DNA of 64,000 bases. Source: Vitis vinifera. Its lineage: Eukaryota; Streptophyta; Magnoliopsida; Vitales; Vitaceae. Below the pieces are notes generated by a model, which saw only the letters and a list, made by a program, of their open reading frames with translations, was not told the origin of the DNA and did no database searches. The position numbers and the translations under genes are program-made. This document shows positions 10,440 to 22,448 of the stretch, piece by piece (position 1 is the stretch's first letter; each line of letters starts with the position of its first letter). The stretch spans positions 4,983,001 through 5,047,000 of the forward strand of contig NC_081806.1 of NCBI RefSeq assembly GCF_030704535.1, read 5' to 3'.

Positions 10440-13400
10440 CAATCATTTGAGGAGAATGATCCCCCTTCAAACCCAAATCATCCTATGGGTTCATGGCTTT
10501 ATTATTTGTAAGAATATATATATAGTTAATTCATTTTGGATATTTATTCAAATGTTGAAAATATAATCATTTTTATGTAGTCAAGAACAAGTACTTACAA
10601 GAAAAGGAAATAACAAGGAATAGATAATAAATCATGATGTAAGAAAAGAAATGAATATTTGCATAATATATTTTTTAGTCAAATTTTATACTCTATATGA
10701 TAACTAACTAATTTAATAATACAGTTGTGAAAAGAGATTGAAAAAAGTAGCAATCCCTTTCAAATGGAAAAAAAAAAGAGTTCTTAGAGAAGTCGAAAAA
10801 AAATGCCCTAATGAATATATAAAACAAAAAGGTAGAGACTCAAAAAATGCATCAAAGGTAAGAAATTTGAAATTTATCTTTTTAAAATTTGATAATATTT
10901 TCGTTCAATTTTAAATATATATGCATATGTATATGTATGACTTGCAGCCATATCTTCGCACCGGTTGTTCACCTAATCGGGTGTATAAAGTACTTCAACA
11001 CTTGCAACTTAATCAAAAGGCGGTTATACAAGAATAGGGTTTGGAGGTATTTTAGGATTGCGATGTACTAAACTTGATCATAGTTTATGTCATTGGTTGG
11101 TAGAGAATTTTGACACTCTTTCATGCACATTAAGTGTACATAACACTTTCATTAAATTATCCTCAATGGATGTTGAGTTAATTTTGGGCTTGAAGACTAA
11201 GGGAGTGGAGGTGGATATAGAGAAATGCACAAGTAAAAGAATTGATTTATACAACATGTATTGTGATGGGAAGGGAAAATTGTCATTGTTGATGTTAGAA
11301 AACCAAATATGGCAAGAAAAGGATTATGGAGATGAATTTAAGATTCATTTTATATTATTTTTTTGGGTGCCTTGTTATGTCCAACGATGAAAGTTAGTGT
11401 CAAGCATTCCTTCCTCCATTTCATTGAAGACACCACATCAATAAAAAGATAAATTGGGCACAAATAGTATTATTCTTCCTTGTGTGAGACATAAACGAGT
11501 TTAAATCCAAGAAACAAAGCAGTGAGATTTTTAGATGTTTATTTAATTTTTAATGGTAATACACTTTTAACAAATTTGAGATATTATGATATTTTTAACA
11601 ATAATAAAGTTTGTGATATATTCAACTCAATAATTATTTTGGAATTTATTTCTTGCAAATATTCTACCTAGACCACATTTCCACAAAGAAGGGTATGAAT
11701 TTACGTTGTAATGCATATGACCCTCGTATAAATGAGTGGGGAGATGATGAGGTTTCTAGGATGAAACGTCAAATAAAAAAACTTGAAGGTTATGATGATC
11801 CAAAGGTAAGATACATTTACTAACTCAAAAACTTATTTGTTTATGTGATGTTGCAATTATAATAAAGTTTATGGATAAATTATAGGCCATGATATGGATT
11901 ATAAAAAATGGGCAAAGTGTTGATATGGAGCAAAATAATGGTACGGAAAATGAAAATGATGAAAAAATGAAGGTGGTTGAGAAAGATGAGAGAACAATTG
12001 ATCATAAAGACGACGATATGAGAAATATAGAAGGTAGTGATAAACAAGATGTAAAAGTTCATGAACAATAAGAAGAAGGGCACAAGGTACTCTTTTATAC
12101 TATATTTATATACATTAGTTTATTCATCTCAAACTTTGTTTTTGTCATGATATTTGACATTTTTATTTGTTACTAGGTTGAAGAAAAAAATTTGATGGGT
12201 ATTGAGAAAGCTTTTGAGAGGTTGAAAAAATTTGATGTACAAACAAATGTTTCTCATATGGATGAAAGTTGTAAAGAATCAATTTTTAGCGAATTTGAAG
12301 AAAAATATATGGAATTGAAATATTTGTTTTTTCCTATGAGCAATGTTGTGGTGGAAGAGAGATTGAATGAAAATGACTCATGTGGTGGCACGGAGTTACA
12401 TGATTCTCCCATTGTGGACAATCAATGTAAAGATGAAAAGGTATTTGCATAATATGAAGACCTAGTTTTTTTTACAAAGTTCTATATATATATATATATA
12501 TATATATACTAATGTTCAAATACATGATAGGTTAATGTTGATGTTCCATATGTTGAAAAACAAGAAAAACAACTAAGGTCAATGGTGGTGCTCCCAAGTC
12601 AATTGAAGAAAATACGAACAACAATGGAACGCAAGCCTAGTAAATTCAAGGTGTCACCCTACATTCATCAATCCAATAAGATGAGAAAGTCTAAGAGATT
12701 CCAAAGCATAGTTGTTGGATCAAAAAAGGTAGTAGAGGTAAAATGTTAGTTCATTGATGTTGTTTTTTTTTTTTTAAATACTTAATAATATGGTGAACAA
12801 TAACTAATGCTTGTTAGAGATGTTTTCAATATAGACAATCCTCATGTCCATTTTGCCGAACATGGAGGATTCACATTCCTTGAGTTCACATGAGTCTCTA
12901 GTTGTTGCTTATGTGTTTGATGTTTCATTGGACAAAATGTGTGTAAACTAATTATTTTGAATATACTTTATGTATGTCATGTTTTAAAAGTTATATTTAT
13001 TGAATACCTTATATTTTGCAGTGAACTTCTTGTTAATTTTCAATATGAGCATGCAAATCGAGAAGACTTCATGACTTTAGGGTCTAGTCAAGAATTGCTA
13101 GATATGGTGAGTAATACAAGGATAAACCCACTTCTTATTAATTTTATTACATAATTAACATTGTTAACTTTTTGTGTTTAATTTTTAGATCATAAATGTA
13201 TTTGCATGCAAACTCAACACTTTTGAGAAAAAAATTCAAAGGAATACAACCCATCGGATGCTAGTTACCCACTACATTTGCGGTATGTTCATCCATTATA
13301 TTTCTTATTAAAGAAAAAAATGAAACCTAATAAATATTGTGATATATATTCTTTTTTTTTTTGCATAGCAAATGATCTTGCATGGTGGTAGAAAATTGTC

Positions 13401-14170
13401 AAATTCTACCAAGATATTCACACATATTATCAAACACATAGATGAAATGAAGGATTGTGATAAGGTACATATATGAAGTTGTATTCATATCATAGTTGTA
13501 AATAATTATCAATGATAAAATGTGTGTTTTTTTTAGATATACATCCATGTGCATGATACATGTCCACATCATTGGTATTTGTGTGTTATACATCTTGATC
13601 AATGCAATATTCATATCTTGGATTCATTACCATCAAGAGAAAGGAATGACATGCGAACTACATGTGTGAGAACAATGGTATGTCTTATATTTTAATCAAT
13701 TTTATTACTTTTTAGTGTTAGTTATTAACTAGCATGTTTTATTTTGCTAAAAGATATAACGATATGAATTAGGTTGAAGAGTGTGCACATTTTTTTAATC
13801 TCAATGGGCATGACAAGAATTTATCAAGTTTTCCCATTGAAAGACCTACATGGGTACATGTGCAAGACAATAGGTAAGCAAACATAACTATTTTTTCAAA
13901 CATAATGTGTTCAAGATAATATTTCTATGTTCTAACTAGATAAATTTTGACTTACTTTTTTTGTTAGGTGGGATTGTGGAGTCCATGTCATTAATCATAT
14001 GTGAAGATTCGAGTACATGAACTCAAGTTCAACCCCTTTCCATTGGGACTCTACACTTACAAGACACAAATTGGCAATTGAATTATTGTTGGATGATGAA
14101 AATAGTGAGAAAGCCATAATACTAGATAAAGTTCACGATCATGCAAAAAGCAAGAGAAAAAGAGTATAGA
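10440..14170 (+). pseudogene. Ulp1-type (C48) cysteine protease gene, broken, probably transposon-derived
   Basis: This multi-exon plus-strand gene contains short frames separated by AT-rich introns. Near 11058-11390 it encodes CHWLVENFDTLSCTLSVHN and SSMDVELILGLKTKGVEVD, like the N-terminal domain of plant proteins that carry a Ulp1 protease at the C-terminus. Middle exons (11880-12070, 12190-12450, 12530-12740) are acidic or basic linker. The protease domain follows: HHWYLCVIHLDQCNIHILDS (catalytic His and Asp, about 13564-13630), then DNRWDCGVHVINHM (catalytic Cys, about 13977). A TGA then stands where a Trp is usual, after which the frame runs on to 14170 and ends in a basic KSKRKRV tail. 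Such genes often travel in Mutator- or CACTA-type transposons, but I found no terminal repeats. Exon limits are approximate. Confidence 0.65.
12484..12509. repeat. (TA)n microsatellite
   Basis: A run of about 13 TA units lies in an intron of the Ulp1-type gene. Confidence 0.85.
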
Positions 14171-14647
14171 ATACAATTAAGAGTTGATTTTTTGTCTACA
14201 TCATTTTTTGCATTGTAGTACTATTCATTGGTTTTGATATGAAGAACTCGATTTGAAAAATCCGGATGTAAAGTGGTTCATGGTGACTTACATTGAAAGT
14301 ATTTATAGTTATAGACAATATTTTGAAAGAAAATCCATATGACTAAATACTACATGCTTATGAACTTTATTCAATATATAGATAATTGATATGTGGTGTA
14401 GATAAGTTATTCTATGACTTTTACTTGGTTTGTGAAGTAATTTGGTGGATGTAACCTAAGCCATGAATCATATAAACTTGTTTCTGGACCATTCTAAAAT
14501 GTGTCAAGTGTTGTCTGTAATATAATATTTTATATCATTTTATACCTTGTTTCAAATGTTTCATATGATTTCTCAAATTCTTTTATGTTTTTTTTTTCAC
14601 ATTTTTTTTTATAATAAAGATATGAGTAATATTTTATAATCCCTAAA
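14171..14647. other. AT-rich spacer
   Basis: Sequence after the Ulp1-type gene with no coding frame; possibly its 3' untranslated region, then poly-T runs before the minisatellite. Confidence 0.4.
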
Positions 14648-15916
14648 TATGTTCGTACATTTTCTCAAAATGTTCATGCCATCTCTCACAATGTTCACAC
14701 ATCTTCTCACAAAGTTTGTACCATTTCTCACAATATTCATACCCTTTCTCACAATATTCGTACCCCATATCACAAAGTTCATACCTCATCTCATATTGTT
14801 CATACTTCATCTCACAATGTTCGTACCTCATCTCACAAAGTTCGTACCCCATCTTACAAAGTTTCGTACTCACTCTCACAAAGTTCGTACCACATCTCAC
14901 AATGTCCGTACACACTCTCACAATGTTCGTACCCTATCTCACAATGTTTGTACCATCTCTCACAAAGTTCATACCCCCTCTCATAAAGTTCATATTCTAT
15001 CTCACAAAGTTCGTACTATCTCTCACAAAATTCATACCATCTCTCATAAAGTTCATACCATCTCTCACAAAGTTCATACCCCCTCTCACAAAGTTCATAC
15101 CCCATCTCACAAAGTTCATACCACATCTCACAATGTTCGTACCGCATCTAACAATGTTCGTACTCACTCTCACAAAGTTCGTACACTCTCTCACAAAGTT
15201 CGTACACTCTCTCACAATGTTCGTACCCTATCTCACAATGTTCATACCCCCTCTCACATTGTTCGTATCCCATCTCACAAAGTTCGTACAATCTCTCATA
15301 AAGTTCGTACAATCTCTCACAAATTTCGTATTATCCCTCACAATGTTCGTACAGTCTCTCACAATGTTTGTGTCATCTCTCACAATATTTGTACATTCTC
15401 TCACAAAGTTTGTACCATTTCTCACAAAGTTCGTACCCCTTCTCACAATGTTTGTGCCCATCTCATAATATTTGTATCATCTCTTACAATGTTCGTACCT
15501 CATCTCACAATGTTTGTACATTCTCTCACAAAATTCGTACTATTTCTCACAAAGTTCGTGCCTTATCTTACAAAGTTCGTACCCCTTCTCATATTGTTCG
15601 TCATTCATTTCACAATGTTCGTAAAATCTTTCACAAAGTTTGTACCTCATCTCACAAAATTTGTATCATCTTTCACAAAGTTCGTACCCTATCTCACAAA
15701 GTTTGTACCCCATCTCATAAAGTTTATACCATATCTCACAAAGTTTGTACCACATTTCATAAAGTTCGTACAACATCTCACAATGTTCGTACTATCTCTC
15801 ACAATGTTTGTACCTCATCTCACATTGTTCGTATTATATGTCACAATTTTCATACCCCCTCTCACATTGTTCATACCATTTCTCACAAGTTTCGTACTTC
15901 TTCTCATGTTTGTACC
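14648..15916. repeat. 21-bp minisatellite, left block (about 60 copies)
   Basis: A tandem array with a unit close to TCTCACAAAGTTCGTACCATC, varying by single bases (AAAG/AATG, TTCG/TTTG). Because 21 is a multiple of 3, long frames stay open on both strands: 437 aa at 14649-15962 with heptads such as HKVRTIS, 250 aa at 14716-15468 with LTKFVPH-type heptads, and minus-strand frames with VRDGMNF-type heptads. I see no start context, promoter or protein family, so I read these as by-products of the repeat. The array resumes at 17700 after a solo LTR. Confidence 0.9.
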
Positions 15917-17699
15917 TGATTGGAGCCAAAATATGTGCTCTAATGGCACATATTTGATATGATTTGAGCACCAAAGGACATTCAAATCACCCAACTTGAT
16001 CTAAATCAATGCTAAGGCCCTAGCCATGAGTTTAATCTATACTTTGGAGATTTATCTCAGGTTCAAGGGAAGAAAATTGTGCAAATTGAATGACTTTAGA
16101 TTTTGAAAGATCAAGAAAGGGCTAAATGAGGAAATAAGTGAGTCAAGACTCATTGAACATAAGGAAAGGCAAAACAAGGATATCATGAGGTTGGAGGATG
16201 ATAAATGACCATTATGGAGTAATAAAGAAGGCAAGAAAGCATGGGAAATGAGGCATGAAGCAAGATTTAGCTGTATGGAAATTTAGAACTCAAAAATTTG
16301 ATGATATTATATACTCTGACTTTGAGGACAAATTTGGAGCACTTTTTGGAGTCCATTATATACATACTATATATCGTTTCGAAGCTCAGGAAGTCAGGAG
16401 TCCAACGCTTCAAACGGTTTGCAAATCGGAGCTGAAATGAAGAAGTTATGGCCATTTGAAGACAACTGCACCAAGTTGGAGGGTCATTTCAAAATTCAAC
16501 TTATGAATTCGAAATCCACTTCGAAATGACACCAGTTTCGAATTCACCCACTGCCACTTTGATGTTCCGCCTCCTCTACCTCGAGAATTGCATTTAAAGC
16601 ACTCCATCCGCCCTAGGTGGACCCCACACGACTAGAAATCACCATTTTATTATTTTTTAATCATTTTTAGGAAATTATTTTGTAATAAGTGGCCAATGAG
16701 AGTGTGCCACATGTTAGGTAATTGAGGATATTATATAAACTCTCTCAATTCTAGGTTTTAGGAATCTTTGATCTTTTTCTGGAGAGTTTGACATTGAAGG
16801 TGGAAGAAGACGAGAACTTTGGTTTGTTTTTTTTTTTTCTTCTATATTGAATATATTGTTTTTAGTTTCTTTTGATTCAAATTATGGATTTTTACCCTAT
16901 TATGGATTGTGAATGTGACATCACCCCCATGAGAGGTTAAGAGCCAACTTGGGGCTTGAAGCATGAAAACCTAAGGGCTAGGAAACCTATAGGGACAATG
17001 GGTAAATTACTATAACAATGAGATTAATTATTGGTTGGGTGACAATTTATCATTTTTTTTTTATCCTATCCTTGTGAGTTCGTTTAGGGAACGATACGGT
17101 AGGTTATTACTTGATACTAGTGATTCTTGATCATTAGTTGTCCTCGTCTTCCCTACTGTTATTTGCCCCTAAACAAAGCTATAAGGAGTAGGAAGGGTTA
17201 AAAAGTCAAATCTTAAATTGATAATCAATCTCATTCATTTGATGGTTTTAGGAATTTGTTTTAAAAAGGAAAAATTAGGTTTCGGATGCAATCTTGAGTT
17301 ATAGTACTCAACTTGATCGCGAACGGCCAAGGATCCTAAAACCTTAAGATCATATTACTTAAAATACCCTTGTTTTATCTAATTTCTATACCCTAGGTTG
17401 GATTGTGGAAAACCCCAAACTTGAATCAATTGAATTTAAAATCAATATTCATTTTTTTTCTTATTAATTCAATTTCTTTTACTTAATTTCACATTATTCA
17501 CATATTGTTTTTTCATTTAAGGATTTAAAAAAAAAAAACAATTCATTTATTCTAATATTGATAATTTTCATAAGCTAGTCTTTGACAACGATACCCAAAA
17601 TACTACAAAAGTCGTAGTGACTCTTTCTCTAGTTTTTCTTGACCAGAGTTACTACGTAAAAAGGCTAAGTATTTTGGTATAATAGAGAAATTTCGGTCA
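15917..17699 (+). mobile_element. Solo LTR inserted in the minisatellite
   Basis: A 1,783-bp non-coding block begins TGATTGGAGCC and ends TTTCGGTCA, with flanks GTACC (15912-15916) and GTATC (17700-17704), a 5-bp target duplication with one mismatch. The minisatellite continues on both sides. A TATA box at 16732-16740 points to plus-strand transcription. The last 110 bp contains a nested inverted repeat. There is no internal coding sequence, so it looks like a solo LTR of a Gypsy-type family. Confidence 0.75.
16732..16740 (+). promoter_or_regulatory. TATA box of the solo LTR
   Basis: TATATAAAC lies about 815 bp into the LTR, in GC-poor context and followed by a C-rich start-like stretch. Confidence 0.5.
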
Positions 17700-17886
17700 G
17701 TATCTCATCTCACATTGTTCATACCCCATCTCACATTGTTCGTACCATCTCTCATAATGTTTGTACCCCATATCACAATGTTCGATTGTATCTTCTCTCA
17801 CAATGTTTGTACCATTTTTTATATTATTCATACCCTCTTTTCACATTGTTTGTCACTCTTCTCACATTGTTTATACTCTCTTTAAC
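17700..17886. repeat. 21-bp minisatellite, right block (about 9 copies)
   Basis: Same unit as at 14648-15916 (for example CTCACATTGTTCGTACC), more diverged towards 17886. It is the other half of the array split by the solo LTR. Confidence 0.85.
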
Positions 17887-18690
17887 ATGATATTTCCATC
17901 TACAAAATTTATATTTAAATAAAAATAATTAAATTTTACCTTTTAACACTTGTAATCAATTGGAATCTTTCATATAATATTTTCCCAAGAGACAAAAATT
18001 CTTATTTTCCTCCTTCAAGATGTATAAAACTTCATCTTCAAATTTAATTTATAAATACACAAAATAATAATATAAAAATATTGATGACAATTTCATAACA
18101 AATGATTAAATAGTCTCAATTTGATTAATAATAACTCGTAAAAAAATAAATTTTATAAATCATTACATATTTAAATGTCATTTAACATGACATTTCTACC
18201 TACAACATTTATATTTAAATGAAAAAAAAAAAATCAAATATTACCTTTTAGGATTTGTAATCACTTAACATCCTTCATATAATGTTTTCTTCAAGATATA
18301 TAAAACTTCATCTTCAAATTTAATTTATGAATACAAAAAAAAAAAAATGATATAAAAATATTAATAACAATTTGTTAACAAAAAAATTAAATAATCTTAA
18401 AGATTAATAATAAACTCATAAAAACAAAATTTAAATTAAAATTTTGTAAATCATTACATATTCATTATTTAACATAACATTTCAACCTACAAAATTTATA
18501 TTTAAATAAAAAATATCAAATATTAGATTTGACACTTGTAATCACTTGAAATCCTTCATTTTTTTTTTCATAAAATACAAATTTTAAAATTTCTTCCTCA
18601 AAAAGTTTCAAACTTGATCTTCAAATTTGATTTATCAAACCAAATCCCACATATTTTGTAATATGATCATTGAAACTATTTAATTATATA
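17880..18690. repeat. AT-rich tandem repeat, about 290-bp unit, three copies
   Basis: Units starting near 17881, 18181 and 18469 share TTTAACAT, CATTT...CTACAA, TTTATATTTAAAT, ACACTTGTAATCA and AAACTTCATCTTCAAATTT in the same order. The third copy is incomplete. No coding frame. Confidence 0.7.
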
Positions 18691-19035
18691 TATATATATA
18701 TATATATGAGTGAATAATGAGAGTATAAGGGTAGTTGGTAGGATTTTTTATTTTTTAGATAGAGTTAGATAGTTCAATAAATAACAAATTATATTTGATA
18801 TTTAATAATAAATTATAAAAAATTGTAATATTTAGAAAGGTATGAAATGCTGTGATTATTTTTCAGTAATAACTTTTTTTTTTTTAATTTTTTAATGACA
18901 TACACATGGGTCATTTTATTATTGGGGTCAAATGGAGTCAAATGGGTAGGTACACAATAAAGGGGTACCAAAGAAGAACCCTTTAATTGAAGTGGCTGGC
19001 TGCGGAATCCAGGAAACCAGAAATCATGGGATGAG
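18691..19035. other. AT-rich spacer with (TA)n run
   Basis: It contains a (TA)n microsatellite at about 18688-18707 and poly-T. I see nothing else before the duplicated region upstream of PLATZ. Confidence 0.5.
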
Positions 19036-19098
19036 ATGGGTAGGGGAGGGAGGGGAAGGTGGCGGGGGAGTCAAAACTCCTATACACACACCACTCAC

Positions 19099-19537
19099 CC
19101 TATAATCTTGAATTGGCAGGGGCAGTCGTATAAATACGCTGGTGTCATTGGCTATTCCATACAGTTAAAGAGGTCTCGTGATCCGAGTTTTTTTTATTGT
19201 TTTTGTATTTGTAATTATCTTTGGCACATTTCAAGAAAAAAGCAGCATTGTCCATTTCTCCAAAATAACAACATGAGTGATGAGCCACAGCACTCAGAGA
19301 GAGGGAGAGAGAGAGGGGCACCCTATAATCTTGAATGGGCAGGGACAGTCATATAAATACGCTGGTGTCATTGGCTATTCCATACAGTTAAAGAGGTCTC
19401 GTGATCCGAGTTTATTTTATTGTTTTTGTATTTGTAATTATCTTCGGCACATTTCAAGAAAAAAGCAACATTGTCCATTGCTCCAAAATAACAACATGAG
19501 TGATGAGCCACAGCACTCAGAGACAGGGAGAGGGGCT
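19099..19537 (+). repeat. Direct tandem duplication (about 220 bp) upstream of the PLATZ gene
   Basis: The units at about 19099-19319 and 19320-19537 are nearly identical. Each contains CCCTATAATCTTGAAT, a TATA-like TATAAATACGC and a CAGCACTCAGAGA... purine stretch. Frames at 19036-19597 simply repeat along the units and are not supported as genes. The duplication may supply two extra core-promoter-like sequences 0.6-1 kb upstream of the PLATZ start. Confidence 0.75.
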
Positions 19538-19642
19538 CATCTTCAAATCTTGATGTATCATCTTTCACAATTTTTTACTGTTTTCACCTGGAACTGAGAA
19601 AAGTCACCGTGGTTTTTGGTCTTCAGTCACTATATATGGTGT

Positions 19643-19644
<2 letters not shown>

Positions 19645-19679
<35 letters not shown>
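19645..19679. repeat. (GA)n microsatellite
   Basis: About 17 GA units lie upstream of the PLATZ promoter. GAGA tracts are frequent near plant promoters. Confidence 0.9.
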
Positions 19680-19681
<2 letters not shown>

Positions 19682-19921
19682 ATGCAAGGGTCTATTGTAT
19701 ATATTAGATAGCTAAGTATATAGGCTGCCATGGCACACGTCGACCAAAGAGTCATGAATGGCCGCGTAGGGGATGAGCTAAAACTGCTAAAAGATTTGAT
19801 TTTGATAATGGGTATTAATCCATGTACAAGCCCAGACAGCAGTCTAACTCTAAGCCCATGCCCCCACACAGTTGTTTTGCAACTAGGAGTAGTAGTAGTA
19901 CAGCGGTGAGAGTAACCCCAC

Positions 19922-19929
19922 TATAAATA
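19922..19929 (+). promoter_or_regulatory. Likely TATA box of the PLATZ gene
   Basis: TATAAATA in CCCCACTATAAATAAGGC lies about 250 bp before the proposed ATG. This leaves a 5' untranslated region of roughly 220 bp, C/T-rich as is common for plant leaders. Confidence 0.6.
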
Positions 19930-20177
19930 AGGCTCAACCCCCACTTCCTCGCACTCATGTTACTTCCTTGGTAACAACAGCAGGAGTTGTAAGACCACAG
20001 TGCCAGTTTTGCAGGCGCCGTTTCCCTTTTCTTGCACTCTTACTGCTTCCTCTATCCCTCTCCATTTTCCTCTTTTGCTCCCTCTAACCTTGAATTTCTT
20101 ATGATGTCTTCAACTCTCTGCTGCTCTTTATAACCATTCCTGACCCCCTCCAACCTCCATCTCAAAAGAGTATAAAA

Positions 20178-21291
20178 ATGAAAATGGTGAATATTTTCTT
20201 CTTTGGTGCCTATTTTTGAATTCTCTCATGAGGTTAATCTTTGGGGATTTCTTGGTGTTTGCAGGTTGGTTTTGGTTGTGATATTCCTCACTGGCTTGAA
20301 ATTCTTCTGGGGGAGAAGTTCTTTAACGCGTGTGTGGTTCATGAGTGCGCTAAGAAGAACGAGAAGAACATCTTTTGCTTGGACTGTTGCACCAGCATCT
20401 GCCCCCACTGTTTGCTCCCTCACCGCCATCACCGCCTTCTACAGGTGCACCCCTAACTGCACAACTCAACATCTCCGCTTTTAGTTTGTAAAGATCACTA
20501 CAGATTTTGGACTTGCTAGCCCGAAATTCTCGTTTTTTTTACGTTTCAGATACGGAGGTACGTTTATCACGACGTTATACGGTTGGATGATGCTCAAGAG
20601 CTGATGGATTGTTCTCTTGTTCAAGTAAGTTTGAACCTTCATACCCTAAAAGGAAAGAAGGGTTCCCCTCTCTCAACTCTCAATTGTGTAACTTGATTTT
20701 TCAGTCATACACAACAAACAGTGCAAAAGTGGTGTTTTTGAACCAAAGGCCTATGTCTCGGCCCTTTAGAGGGTCCGGCAACCTCTGCTACACCTGCGAA
20801 CGAAGCTTGCAAGACCCATATCTCTTCTGCTCTCTCGCATGCAAGGTTTGATTTGCCTTGAAATTTATCATTAACCTTCGTTTTCTCCATCTGGGTACCT
20901 CTGGTTTCACCAGTTTTCGCTGTTACAGGTTCATCACACGATGAACGTCAAAGGTAGTGCCACAAAACACCTCCACAACTTTGAATTCCTTCCATTACCT
21001 GATAGAGCACGAGGCGAGGCCTTTTCCGAGCTCGACGACCGCCAAATGACCCCAGAATCCGTCCTCGACTCCCCTGTTTCTCTCCGAACTTCGTCTGGCT
21101 CGAGCTCCACCGGCGGTGCCTTGAGTTGCAGAGCGCTGGCCTGCACTGCCACCACCGAGTTCGTGAAGAAAAAGCGCAGCAGCGTCTCTGTACCTCGGTC
21201 CCCTTTCCGTCCGATCTTCTCACCGGCGTCAGACAACGCCGGTGGAATAAACAGGAGAAAGGGTGTCCCTCACCGATCGCCGCTGCACTGA
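20178..21291 (+). CDS. PLATZ zinc-dependent DNA-binding transcription factor
   Basis: The five proposed exons are 20178-20186, 20265-20444, 20550-20624, 20705-20845 and 20929-21291, all with GT/AG borders and codon-phase joints, giving about 255 aa, normal for the family. The first 3-codon exon (ATGAAAATG then GTGAAT) is the least certain; another start is possible. Exon 2 carries the zinc ligands CVVHEC, CLDC, CPHC and HRHH; exon 3 has the diagnostic IRRYVYHDVIRLDDAQELMD; exon 4 has SAKVVFLNQRPMSRPFRGSG and the pair CYTC...CSLAC. The C-terminal third (exon 5) is Ser-rich with basic KKKRSS, possibly a nuclear signal. PLATZ proteins bind A/T-rich DNA in the nucleus and usually repress transcription. 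No stop or frameshift interrupts it. The upstream duplicated region and GA tract may affect its expression. Confidence 0.9.
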
Positions 21292-22440
21292 ACCTGAGGG
21301 ATTTGGGGATGCGTTTGGTAATTTTGCGTTTTATTGGGGTGTTTTATGAATGGTCAATTAGGGATGGAGAAAGGAGAATTACTAAAATCCCGATTTTGTA
21401 GAGCAAATATTGTTTCTCATAGGTACCTATTTAATTCATATTTACGGAATGGCACTTCACGTTACATTTTCGACACAAGATCATCCCTATTTGCATAGAC
21501 TAGTCAATTTACTAAATGATAAAATTGGCTACTGTTTCTTCCTTACCGATAAGTTTCTTTTAACATGGAAGCTTCCATATATTTACATGTTAATTATAAT
21601 CGTTTAAATACCAATTTCCAAAAATGGATTCATTTCACAAACACTCAGATTTTGAAAATAGAGAACATGGATGCTGTAAGCCTGTAACCATCCAAACAAT
21701 TCAAAAATAAACATGTTGCTAATCTTCATTTCTCCAAAAAACAGAAAGTCTCCTCAAAGCCACTTCCATTTTGGTCAAAAAGTGACTAAAATTTCTGCAA
21801 TAAATGGTAGAAAATGGAAATTCGGGGCCGTAAGAAGAGAAGAGACTGATAAAAAGGATTTGTCATTTGTGAATGTGAGCAGCAGTACTACAGCTGTTTG
21901 CAAGCTGGGAACAGAGGGAGTAGAAGGGGGACCAGAGAGGAGGCTAATCTCAAAGGCACTTGTGGGGGTGATGGGGAGCCTCAGGTTGGATTGGGAAATG
22001 GTACCCCAAAATCAACACAATGAAGCACAAGGGCATGTCCCACAAACCTAAGAGAACAACACTCGAAATGGAAAATCTGAGAGCTATTCATCTCTATCGT
22101 TTCTTACCAGTTATGCCTGCATGCAACATGACAATGTGAAAAACAATATTAATTTCATACTGTCTCTTCTCTCTGCTGCCTCCACTGTTTTATACCTGCC
22201 ATTATTCTCTTTTGTGAGCAATATCGCCTTAGTGGTTTGCACCCATGTAAATGTTTTCGTACTGACTGCGACCATACCTTCAAATTTAAATGTTTTCATG
22301 AGAGTCGGTGACACTGGGCTTTGATGCGCTTCATTCCTTCACCTATGCTTCTACTTCTACTGTTCGACATTCACTCCTTGCCTCTCATTTGCTAATAATA
22401 GCCTTTGTTTTTTTAACCTTTCCCCTTCTTTTGCTCTTTT
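21292..22440. other. 3' flank of PLATZ and intergenic DNA
   Basis: It contains the probable 3' untranslated region and moderately complex sequence. A 112-aa plus frame at 21713-22051 and small frames at 22111-22324 match nothing I know and lack gene structure, so they are left out. Confidence 0.4.
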
Positions 22441-22448
22441 AAACAGGA

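Noticed and set aside
14649..15962. 437-aa frame as a repeat protein gene
   Set aside because: The frame follows from a stop-free 21-bp tandem unit; other frames on both strands are also open, and no start context, promoter or known heptad protein family is visible.
19036..19597. Two 106-aa frames
   Set aside because: They are the same translation of a tandemly duplicated upstream block, not independent genes.
21713..22051. 112-aa plus frame downstream of PLATZ
   Set aside because: No motif, no splice or promoter support; could be a chance frame.
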